Positions 1 to 5,336 of a stretch of 9,543 bases of DNA are shown in pieces. Every line of letters begins with the position of its first letter. Position 1 is the stretch's first letter. The notes beneath the pieces were generated by a model that saw only the letters and a program-made list of their open reading frames with translations, did not search any database and had not been told where the DNA came from. The translations under genes were made by a program, and so were the position numbers. Source of the DNA: an uncultured Opitutia bacterium (GTDB lineage Bacteria > Verrucomicrobiota > Verrucomicrobiia > Opitutales > UBA953); assembly GCA_903840235.1 (NCBI GenBank), contig CAIMFE010000253.1, positions 1-9,543 of the forward strand, written 5' to 3'.

Positions 1-310
1 GGATTTTTACTTTGGCGTTATCGGGTGCAGGATAACCAGGAATCCAATCCGTGAGGTGGAGTCGGGCAGGGTATTTACCAGTTAACAAAGCGCCGCGACT
101 GGGAGAACAGACGGTGCAGGAAGAATAAGCCTGAGTGAAATAAACTCCGTCTTTAGCTAGCTGATCTATGTTGGGTGTCTCGTAGAACTTACTGCCCGTG
201 CAACCAAGATCTGTGGCGCCTAAGTCGTCGGTCAGGATGACAATGACGTTGGGGGGACTCGCGAAGACTGGCGCGGTAAGCGCTAGGCATAATAGTAAAA
301 CATAGCGCAT
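1..310 (-). CDS. Secreted sulfatase, N-terminal part (3' end outside window)
   Basis: This is the first 103 codons of a type I (formylglycine-dependent) sulfatase, which hydrolyses sulfate esters, usually on polysaccharides or glycosaminoglycan-like substrates. Residues 1-17 (MRYVLLLCLALTAPVFA) form a signal peptide with a likely signal peptidase I site after Ala17, so the enzyme should be exported; Cys8 is not in a lipobox context. Asp28 and Asp29 in ILTDDLG are the expected metal ligands. Cys68 in CSPSR fits the C-x-P-S-R signature, in which Cys becomes formylglycine, and TGKYPAR follows with the usual active-site Lys80. The start is the only plausible one in frame; the nearest GGAG lies 14 nt upstream, which is long. 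The gene follows lpxA by 21 nt on the same strand. The substrate cannot be told from this fragment. An anaerobic or FGE-type maturase must act on it, and none is in the window. Confidence 0.93.
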   Translation of the reverse strand, partial: MRYVLLLCLALTAPVFASPPNVIVILTDDLGATDLGCTGSKFYETPNIDQLAKDGVYFTQAYSSCTVCSPSRGALLTGKYPARLHLTDWIPGYPAPDNAKVKI

Positions 311-331
311 GCGAGTTAGTCGCGCTCCTAC
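311..331 (-). repeat. 21-bp short repeat, copy 1 (lpxA-sulfatase gap)
   Basis: On the minus strand this reads GTAGGAGCGCGACT, then AAC, then TCGC. It fills the whole gap between the lpxA stop and the sulfatase ATG. It matches the element at 2682-2702 at 17 of 21 positions in the same orientation, with three of the four differences in the loop of a small hairpin (GCGA/TCGC stem). It resembles the short palindromic repeats scattered between genes in many bacteria. With only two copies visible, family status is inference. Confidence 0.5.
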
Positions 332-1102
332 TTACGCCAAGCCGCGTTTGGTGGCTTGAGCGAAGGCGATAAAGTTTTGGGTGATTCGATTTTGGGAATC
401 GCCCTTAGCTTTTTCGATGGCTTGAGAAGTATTTAATCCGTCGCGGTAAAAGAGTTTAAATAGATTTTTTGCTGAGGCGACTTCTTCGGGAGAGAATCCT
501 GCGCGGGTGATACCCACGACATTCACCATTTTTGTTTCGGCAGGATTACCGTCGGCAATAATGTAAGGAGGAACGTCTTGAACGCATTTCGAACAAGCGG
601 CAATCATGGCGTAGTCACCGATATTGCAGAATTGGTGGATGCCAGCGTTCCAAGCGATGTTCACGTGATCACCGACGTGGACGTGTCCGGCAACGGCCGA
701 GTGGCTTGAGATGACAACGTTGTTACCGATAACGCAATCGTGGGCGATGTGCGAGTAGGCGAGCAGAACGTTGTTATCGCCGAGGATGGTCCATTCGCCT
801 TCTTGGGTGCCCGAGTGAACGCTGACGTATTCGCGGAAAATATTTTTCGAACCGACTTTGAGACCAGGTTTACCGGGACGTGCTTTCAGATCTTGAGTAC
901 GTCCACCAATCAGAGCGTAAGGGAAGACTTCGCAGTCGGGTCCAAGTTGGGTGTAACCTTCGACGGTGGCGTGGTGATGAATCGTACAACCATCGGCGAG
1001 GGTAACGTCTGCACCGATGAATGCGTAGGCACCAATCGTGACATTGTGGCCGATTTTAGAGCCTGATTCGACGATTGCCGTAGGGTGAATCGAAGAAGCC
1101 AT
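332..1102 (-). CDS. lpxA: Acyl-[ACP]-UDP-N-acetylglucosamine O-acyltransferase LpxA
   Basis: LpxA transfers a 3-hydroxyacyl chain from ACP to the 3-OH of UDP-GlcNAc in the cytoplasm, the first step of lipid A synthesis. The 256 residues begin MASSIHPTAIVE and run as isoleucine-patch hexapeptide repeats (about 5-185), which form the left-handed beta-helix, followed by a helical C-terminus. The LpxA signatures are present: TQDLK near 69-73, SHIAHDC with His118 and the catalytic base His121 (E. coli His125), AGH with His140, and IHQFC with His156, then QDVPPYIIADGNPA. The position matching the E. coli chain-length ruler Gly173 is Ala169, which may favour a slightly shorter acyl chain. Length is close to the usual 255-265. 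The ATG lies 5 nt after the lpxC/fabZ stop with no visible Shine-Dalgarno, so translational coupling is likely. Confidence 0.97.
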   Translation of the reverse strand: MASSIHPTAIVESGSKIGHNVTIGAYAFIGADVTLADGCTIHHHATVEGYTQLGPDCEVFPYALIGGRTQDLKARPGKPGLKVGSKNIFREYVSVHSGTQEGEWTILGDNNVLLAYSHIAHDCVIGNNVVISSHSAVAGHVHVGDHVNIAWNAGIHQFCNIGDYAMIAACSKCVQDVPPYIIADGNPAETKMVNVVGITRAGFSPEEVASAKNLFKLFYRDGLNTSQAIEKAKGDSQNRITQNFIAFAQATKRGLA

Positions 1103-1107
1103 CGGTA

Positions 1108-2448
1108 TTACGATTGATTAACCGAGTCAGCGATGGTGAAGAGTAATTCAGCGGACGAAACTGTTTCACCGTTCACGAGGCATTCGCATTCAGCAGCGGC
1201 GATACGACCACGAATCTTGGTGAGCTTGGCGCGAATTTCGAGAGTGTCACCAGGAGTAACCGCTTTGCGGAATTTTACTTTATCAGCGCTCATGAAGAAA
1301 ACTACTTTAGGAGCTTCGTCGATCGCGGCGCGACCGAGCATAATTAAACCAGCGGCTTGAGCCATCGCTTCGACTTGGAGAACTCCAGGCATGACAGGTT
1401 GTCCTGGGAAGTGTCCTTGGAAGTAAGGTTCGTTGATGGTGACGTTCTTAATCGCGACGAGTGAGTCGTCGGTGCGTTCGATCACGCGATCGACCATTAC
1501 GAAAGGATAGCGATGAGGAAGGGCGTTCAGGATTTGGCGGATATCGAGAGCGGTGCCGCTCGGTGCGGTGGGCGCTTCGATTTTTTGTGAAGAGGAAGGA
1601 GATTTTTTCTTCTCTTTAGATTCTTGCCATTGTTTACGGACGGCGGCGGCGAGGCGGGAGTTGAGAGCGTGGCCTGGGCGGACGGCGATGATGTGAGCTT
1701 TGAGGCGGATGCCTGCGAGGACGATGTCGCCGACGATATCGAGAATCTTGTGGCGGACTAATTCATCTTTGAAACGCAGAGGCTCTTTGCTGACCACTTT
1801 GTCACCTTTTAAAATAATAGCGGAGTCGAGTGAGCCACCTTGGATGAGGCCCTTTTTGAGAAGCTCTTCGATATCTTCGTAGATGGTGAACGTACGAGCG
1901 GGAGCGATTTGTGCTTCGTAAGTTTCTGGATCGATATCGATGGTTAAGTGTTGAGTGTGGATGCCGCGGTCGTCGGCGGAAGTGCAGGTGATGCGGAGAC
2001 CATCGAAGGGGAGAGCGATGATGGAGCGGCTACCTTCGTTGATGGTGATCGGTTGAGTGAGCGTGAAAACTTCGCGGTCTTCTTTTTGCTCAACGATGCC
2101 TGCTTGGTGGATGAGGGTGGTGAAGGGGCGAGCGGAGCCGTCGACGATGGGGGGCTCGGAAGCGTCGATCTCTACAATGGCGTTATCGATGGCCATACCG
2201 CTGAGGGCGGAGAGGACGTGTTCGATAGTGTGGAGCTTAACCGTGTCGGATGTGACTGTGGTTTTACGTTCTAACTCGGTGACCATTTCGGAGACCGGGC
2301 GAATCTCGGGTTTGCCGATGATGTCGGTACGGCGGAAAACAACGCCAGTGTTAGGGGCGCCTGGCTTGATCGTAAGGGTGACCTCTTGGCCAGTGTGTAA
2401 GGCCTTGCCTTTGACGGAGGCCTCTTTGCCGATGGTTCGCTGTTTCAT
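1108..2448 (-). CDS. lpxC/fabZ: Bifunctional LpxC deacetylase / FabZ dehydratase fusion
   Basis: Residues 1 to about 272 are LpxC, the zinc UDP-3-O-acyl-GlcNAc deacetylase that commits the cell to lipid A synthesis. The zinc ligands are visible: His77 in TIEHVLSAL, and His233 and Asp237 in RHKILDIVGD. Glu76 next to His77 is the catalytic base and His260 in RPGHALNSR the second catalytic His. A polar Lys/Ser/Pro linker (about 273-299) leads to FabZ, the (3R)-hydroxyacyl-ACP dehydratase, at 300-446: it opens with LPHRYPFVMVDRV and has His346 in FQGHFPG and Glu360 in GVLQVEAMAQA. All key residues of both halves are intact, so both activities are expected. The same fusion is known from Bacteroidota, Chlorobi and PVC genomes. 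lpxA follows after 5 nt. The start gives the typical MKQRTIGKEASVKGKALHTG opening; TAGG lies just before it, closer than usual. Confidence 0.97.
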   Translation of the reverse strand: MKQRTIGKEASVKGKALHTGQEVTLTIKPGAPNTGVVFRRTDIIGKPEIRPVSEMVTELERKTTVTSDTVKLHTIEHVLSALSGMAIDNAIVEIDASEPPIVDGSARPFTTLIHQAGIVEQKEDREVFTLTQPITINEGSRSIIALPFDGLRITCTSADDRGIHTQHLTIDIDPETYEAQIAPARTFTIYEDIEELLKKGLIQGGSLDSAIILKGDKVVSKEPLRFKDELVRHKILDIVGDIVLAGIRLKAHIIAVRPGHALNSRLAAAVRKQWQESKEKKKSPSSSQKIEAPTAPSGTALDIRQILNALPHRYPFVMVDRVIERTDDSLVAIKNVTINEPYFQGHFPGQPVMPGVLQVEAMAQAAGLIMLGRAAIDEAPKVVFFMSADKVKFRKAVTPGDTLEIRAKLTKIRGRIAAAECECLVNGETVSSAELLFTIADSVNQS

Positions 2449-2455
2449 ACCTATA

Positions 2456-2470
2456 TTCAGTTATTCACAC
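2456..2470 (+). repeat. 15-bp direct repeat, left copy
   Basis: TTCAGTTATTCACAC. It matches the right copy at 2765-2779 at 14 of 15 positions, same orientation. It overlaps the candidate -10 region of lpxC and the left arm of the dyad at 2464-2487, and it includes TTATTCACA, a perfect fit to the DnaA-box consensus TTATNCACA. Confidence 0.6.
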
Positions 2471-2487
2471 CCATAATAGGGTGTAAA
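2460..2487 (-). promoter_or_regulatory. Candidate lpxC promoter
   Basis: On the minus strand TTTACA (2487-2482) lies 16 nt before AATAAC (2465-2460), which would start transcription about 5 nt upstream of the lpxC ATG. An alternative -10 is TATTAT (2478-2473), with only a weak -35 before it. Both matches are modest; the call rests mainly on position upstream of a first gene in a divergent gap. Confidence 0.35.
2464..2487. promoter_or_regulatory. Operator-like dyad before lpxC
   Basis: ACACCC (2467-2472) and GGGTGT (2479-2484) are perfect inverted arms around the 6-nt centre ATAATA. After one mismatched pair, two more T-A pairs extend the dyad to 2464 and 2487. It sits 16 nt upstream of the lpxC start codon, inside the candidate promoter, as expected for a repressor site. 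A hairpin in DNA or RNA is the alternative. The outer ACAC/GTGT resemble an NrdR box, but the centre is 2 bp too long. Confidence 0.45.
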
Positions 2488-2616
2488 GCAAAGTTAATAA
2501 GGGGGTAAGTGGGCATGTTGGCACGGTGACATGGGGAAAAGGCATGTAATTTAGGGGACAAGGTGACATGGGGACAAGGTGACAAGGGGAGATATCAATT
2601 GAGGGGACAAGGGATG

Positions 2617-2633
2617 CGTGGCCTAAGGCCACG
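2617..2633. repeat. Perfect 7-bp inverted repeat (hairpin)
   Basis: CGTGGCC and GGCCACG flank a TAA loop. The stem is GC-rich, but no T-run follows on either strand, so an intrinsic terminator is unlikely. It may be one unit of a dispersed palindromic repeat, as it sits among the 13-bp repeats. Confidence 0.6.
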
Positions 2634-2681
2634 AGGCGGTGAGTCAGCAAGTTGGCACGTGGGCGAGGGGTAGTGAAGGAC

Positions 2682-2702
2682 GCGATGCAGTCGCGCCCCT
2701 AC
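2682..2702 (-). repeat. 21-bp short repeat, copy 2 (lpxC-pabA gap)
   Basis: On the minus strand this reads GTAGGGGCGCGACT, then GCA, then TCGC. The core CGCGAT-GCA-GTCGCG (2681-2695) forms a 6-pair stem with one G-T wobble. It is 17/21 identical to the element at 311-331 before the sulfatase gene. It is probably a dispersed intergenic palindrome of REP or MITE type; that class assignment is inference. Confidence 0.5.
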
Positions 2703-2764
2703 CAAGTAATTAAGGTGACAAGGGGAAATAAAATTAGAGCACAAAGACATAAGAAAAATAAATT

Positions 2765-2779
2765 TTCAGTTGTTCACAC
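2765..2779 (+). repeat. 15-bp direct repeat, right copy
   Basis: TTCAGTTGTTCACAC, one base different from the copy at 2456-2470. It lies 14 nt upstream of the TTGACA hexamer of the candidate pabA promoter. The two copies mark the edges of the repeat-rich part of the gap, next to the two divergent starts. They could be paired regulator sites or remnants of a target duplication. Confidence 0.6.
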
Positions 2780-2793
2780 GTGGGTGCGACTCC

Positions 2794-2822
2794 TTGACAG
2801 TTAGCCCGTGTATGCAAATCTT
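2794..2822 (+). promoter_or_regulatory. Candidate promoter of the pabA operon
   Basis: A perfect -35 hexamer TTGACA (2794-2799) is followed after 16-17 nt by a poor -10 (AAATCT or AATCTT, 2816-2822). If used, transcription would start at or within a few bases of the pabA GTG, giving a leaderless message, which agrees with the lack of a Shine-Dalgarno sequence there. The weak -10 keeps confidence low. Confidence 0.4.
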
Positions 2823-2827
2823 ACGGC

Positions 2828-3391
<564 letters not shown>

Positions 3392-3394
3392 GGT

Positions 3395-3868
3395 ATGTTC
3401 TGCCCTAAGTGCAATCATGAGGACACAAAGGTTCTCGAAACTCGACTCGGAAAGGGCAATCACTCCATTCGCCGCCGGCGCGAATGCTTAGCTTGTGAAA
3501 CTCGATTCAGCACCGTTGAAGAAATTGTGCGCGAAGGTTTGGTGGTGGTGAAAAGAAACGGAGCCCGTGAAGATTTTAATATCGCAAAAATTACGTCCGG
3601 TATTCGTAAGGCCACGGACAAACGTCCGGTTGAAGTCGAACGAATCAATTTATTGATTTCTGAAGTCGTCGAAGGTTTGCAAAAGAAATTTGAAGATGAA
3701 GTTCCATCGAGTGCGATTGGTGAAGAAATCATGACTCATTTACAGGCCGTGGATCAAATTGCTTACGTACGTTATGCGAGTGTGTATCGCGAGTTTCGTG
3801 ACATCGAAGAATTAGCTAAGGCCATTGAACAATTGCGCACAAAGGGAAAGAAGCCGAATGACCGCTGA
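3395..3868 (+). CDS. nrdR: Transcriptional repressor NrdR
   Basis: NrdR senses ATP and dATP through an ATP-cone domain and represses ribonucleotide reductase genes by binding paired NrdR boxes. Residues 1-44 are the zinc ribbon, with Cys3, Cys6, Cys31 and Cys34 and the basic stretch SIRRRREC that contacts DNA. The ATP-cone follows at about 48-138, beginning VVKRNGAREDFNIAKI and ending near the typical VRYASVYREFRDIEEL. The length of 157 is normal. The gene lies 3 nt after pabA, and the next ATG overlaps its end by 11 nt, so it belongs to the same transcription unit. Ribonucleotide reductase genes, its expected targets, are not in the window. Confidence 0.97.
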   Translation: MFCPKCNHEDTKVLETRLGKGNHSIRRRRECLACETRFSTVEEIVREGLVVVKRNGAREDFNIAKITSGIRKATDKRPVEVERINLLISEVVEGLQKKFEDEVPSSAIGEEIMTHLQAVDQIAYVRYASVYREFRDIEELAKAIEQLRTKGKKPNDR

Positions 3869-4334
3869 TACTCCGATGCGCATGGGACAGTTGCGTACAC
3901 TCAACTCGATGTTGGCGAGGTTGGTGGGTACCGATTCGCTATTACGCAGAGATGTGGATGCGGTCGTGAGACTTTATGAAGCGGATGAACAGTCTTCGCG
4001 CGGGTTGGACACCAAAGGACTCGCTGAGGCGGCGGGCCATTTATTGCACTTGTTGTCGCCCGATCAGCCGATGCCAGCGATTGCCGTTTTGGACCATCGC
4101 GAAGAGCCCTTTGAGCCCCTTTGGGCTCCGCAACGTCTAGAGAATGCCCTCGCAGAGGTGGGCGACGCTCAGGACGTTTTATTATGGGTGGTCGGCCTAC
4201 AGGACCAGTTTTTATCGGGTGCTAAGGCACGTTCTGCCAAATGTCGCCGTGCCTATGATGAAGCTGTGGAGTCGGTGAATGTACTGACCGCCCGATACTC
4301 TAACCGTCGACGCGTGACGGTTGTCGTGTTATAA
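3858..4334 (+). CDS. Conserved-position hypothetical protein, unrecognised
   Basis: I do not recognise this 158-residue protein. It starts MTADTPMRMGQLRTLNSMLARLV and looks soluble and mostly helical up to about residue 65 (EAAGHLLHLLSPDQP). A more mixed part follows (AIAVLDHREEPFEPLWAP), then LLWVVGLQDQFLSG near 115 and a basic C-terminus ending RRRVTVVVL, a likely final beta strand. There is no signal peptide, membrane segment or metal motif, and only one Cys. The ATG overlaps the nrdR end by 11 nt and is preceded by AGGGA at a suitable distance, better than the TTG 33 nt upstream. The tight overlap and sustained open frame support a real gene. It is visibly more GC-rich than the HIT gene that follows. 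A NusB-like helical factor was considered, but no signature supports it. Confidence 0.75.
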   Translation: MTADTPMRMGQLRTLNSMLARLVGTDSLLRRDVDAVVRLYEADEQSSRGLDTKGLAEAAGHLLHLLSPDQPMPAIAVLDHREEPFEPLWAPQRLENALAEVGDAQDVLLWVVGLQDQFLSGAKARSAKCRRAYDEAVESVNVLTARYSNRRRVTVVVL

Positions 4335-4335
4335 T
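4327..4335 (+). promoter_or_regulatory. Extended -10 promoter for the HIT gene
   Basis: TGTTATAAT is a perfect extended -10 (TG, one base, TATAAT). It overlaps the TAA of the preceding gene, and the expected start point, about 7 nt downstream, falls on the A of the HIT-gene ATG at 4343. No good -35 is seen, but extended -10 promoters need it less. This would allow leaderless expression of the HIT gene, tsaB and alr apart from the upstream genes. Confidence 0.5.
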
Positions 4336-4342
4336 AAATTTT

Positions 4343-4687
4343 ATGACTGCTAAATCTTTATTTCAAAAAATTGCAGATAAAGAAATTCCGGCTAAGTTGA
4401 TTCACGAAGATGAAACTTGTGTAGCGTTTCATGATATCGCACCGCAAGCCCCCGTGCACTTCTTAGTCGTTCCCAGGAAACTCATTTCAAGAATTGCGGA
4501 AGCGACATCGGCAGATGAAGCACTGATTGGACATTTATTATTTGTCGCGAAAAAAGTAGCTGCTGATTTGAAGTTAGAAAAAGGATTTCGAATTGTCGTT
4601 AATAACGGACCGGACGGTGGAGAAACTGTACCGCATTTACATGTGCATGTATTGGGGGGACGTCATCTCAACTGGCCTCCGGGATAA
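4343..4687 (+). CDS. hinT: HIT family nucleotide-binding protein, HINT type
   Basis: HINT proteins are purine nucleoside phosphoramidases that cleave AMP-lysine and similar adducts in the cytoplasm, acting as dimers. The 114 residues carry the whole family pattern: SLFQKIADKEIPAKLIHEDE at the start, CVAFHDIAPQAPVHFLVVP (His30 near the nucleotide), VVNNGPDGGETVPHLHVHV, and the histidine triad His98-Leu-His100-Val-His102, with His100 the likely nucleophile. The C-terminus GGRHLNWPPG is diagnostic of the HINT branch. The gene begins 8 nt after the previous stop, with no Shine-Dalgarno and an extended -10 element just before it. tsaB begins one nucleotide after its stop. Physiological substrate unknown, as for most bacterial HINTs. 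Confidence 0.95.
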   Translation: MTAKSLFQKIADKEIPAKLIHEDETCVAFHDIAPQAPVHFLVVPRKLISRIAEATSADEALIGHLLFVAKKVAADLKLEKGFRIVVNNGPDGGETVPHLHVHVLGGRHLNWPPG

Positions 4688-4688
4688 A

Positions 4689-5336
4689 ATGAATGTTCAC
4701 GACCAGCCCTGTTTGGTGATTGATGGATCGGCCCGCGAAGGGGTGAGGGTGGGTGTGTTGGCGGATGGACGATGGGTGGAGGAGTCAGTGGTCGCGGCGG
4801 GTGCGTTGGAGGCGATGACCGATTTAGCTGCTGAAGTTCTTAAGAAGGCTCATCTGAAATTTACGGATATTAAATCTTACGCCGTGTGTATCGGACCCGG
4901 TTCGATGTTAGGCATTCGCGTGTCAGCGATGGCTGTCAGAACTTGGGCTACGTTGTACCAGCGCCCCATTTATGTTTGGGAGTCACTCAAACTTTTATCT
5001 GAACATGCATTAGAACAAGGTGTGAAGACGCCTTTTGCAGCGATCAATGAGTCGCGATTGAAGCGTTGGAACTTTGTGGCAGTGAAAGCTGCTGATTCTT
5101 TTGAGCCTGCTGTGGAGTTAGAAGTCGATGAAGTTAATTCCAAAGGTCTTTCATTAGTGGTTAATCACTCTTCGAATCTATTTCCGAGTGCTACGGTTAT
5201 GGACGATGTTTGGAGCCATTTACCTAAATTATTTCAAAAGAAGCAGTGTCTTAAACTAGAACCCAAACCTGATGCCTTGAATCCTGCGGCAGATTATGCC
5301 TTATGGTCAGGTGAACGTCACCGTCGAAACCCATGA
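4689..5336 (+). CDS. tsaB: Divergent TsaB, tRNA t6A37 biosynthesis factor
   Basis: TsaB is a non-catalytic ASKHA-fold partner of TsaD that helps transfer threonylcarbamoyl to A37 of ANN-decoding tRNAs. The 215-residue protein shows the family layout: CLVIDGSAREGVRVGVL at 8-24 replaces the usual IDTS strand, a helix at about 38-55 follows, then CIGPGSMLGIRVSAMAVRTWA at 67-87, the counterpart of GPGSFTGLRIG, and PIYVWESLKLL. Phe-Thr in that loop is replaced by Met-Leu, and the DAR.EVY segment by NESRLKRWNFVAV, so the protein is divergent in the interface region. The ATG at 4689 is chosen over upstream in-frame starts because those lie inside the HIT gene and add residues with no family similarity. 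alr overlaps its stop by 4 nt (ATGA). tsaD and tsaE are not in the window. Confidence 0.78.
   Translation: MNVHDQPCLVIDGSAREGVRVGVLADGRWVEESVVAAGALEAMTDLAAEVLKKAHLKFTDIKSYAVCIGPGSMLGIRVSAMAVRTWATLYQRPIYVWESLKLLSEHALEQGVKTPFAAINESRLKRWNFVAVKAADSFEPAVELEVDEVNSKGLSLVVNHSSNLFPSATVMDDVWSHLPKLFQKKQCLKLEPKPDALNPAADYALWSGERHRRNP

Larger units (their letters stand above)
2525..2726 (+). repeat. Cluster of 13-bp GGTGACAWGGGGA repeats
   Basis: Four copies share one orientation: 2525-2537 and 2562-2574 (GGTGACATGGGGA), 2578-2590 and 2714-2726 (GGTGACAAGGGGA). Partial versions (AGGGGACAAG) lie at 2553-2562 and 2602-2611. The units are not evenly spaced and are interrupted by two hairpins, so this is a decayed or composite array, not a regular tandem repeat. 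No function is evident. Confidence 0.8.
2449..2827. other. Divergent, repeat-rich intergenic region
   Basis: This 379-bp gap separates the leftward lpxC operon from the rightward pabA operon. It contains no convincing gene. The middle (about 2500-2635) is strongly G-rich on the plus strand and made of variants of a 13-bp motif; 2721-2768 is A-rich. Hairpins, a direct repeat pair at the edges and candidate promoters are listed separately. Confidence 0.9.

Noticed and set aside
740..1066. Plus-strand open frame of 108 codons opposite lpxA
   Set aside because: It lies wholly inside the well-supported lpxA gene, shows no family features, and its openness follows from the codon pattern of the real strand.
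2057..2476. Plus-strand open frame of 139 codons opposite lpxC
   Set aside because: Composition is Ser/Arg/Met-rich shadow coding; the opposite strand encodes intact LpxC with all catalytic residues.
2467..2484. NrdR box
   Set aside because: The outer bases ACAC/GTGT fit, but the centre is 10 bp instead of 8, it lacks the AT-rich core pattern, and there is no second box at the usual helical spacing.
2617..2633. Intrinsic terminator
   Set aside because: The hairpin has no T-run on either side, and both flanking operons point away from it, so nothing would need termination there.
2465..2650. Minus-strand 61-codon open frame in the intergenic region
   Set aside because: It merely translates the 13-bp repeats and hairpin (Pro/Cys/Leu-rich, repetitive) and has no start signal or homology.
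2449..2827. Replication origin
   Set aside because: The gap is divergent, with an A-rich stretch and one DnaA-box match, but there is only one good box, no cluster, and no dnaA, dnaN, gidA or parAB nearby.
3825..3857. Upstream TTG start for the 3858 gene
   Set aside because: It would extend the protein by 11 residues inside nrdR. The ATG at 3858 has a better ribosome site and a typical short overlap.
4593..4688. Longer tsaB start inside the HIT gene
   Set aside because: The 32 extra residues have no similarity to TsaB, whose first strand matches residues just after the ATG at 4689.
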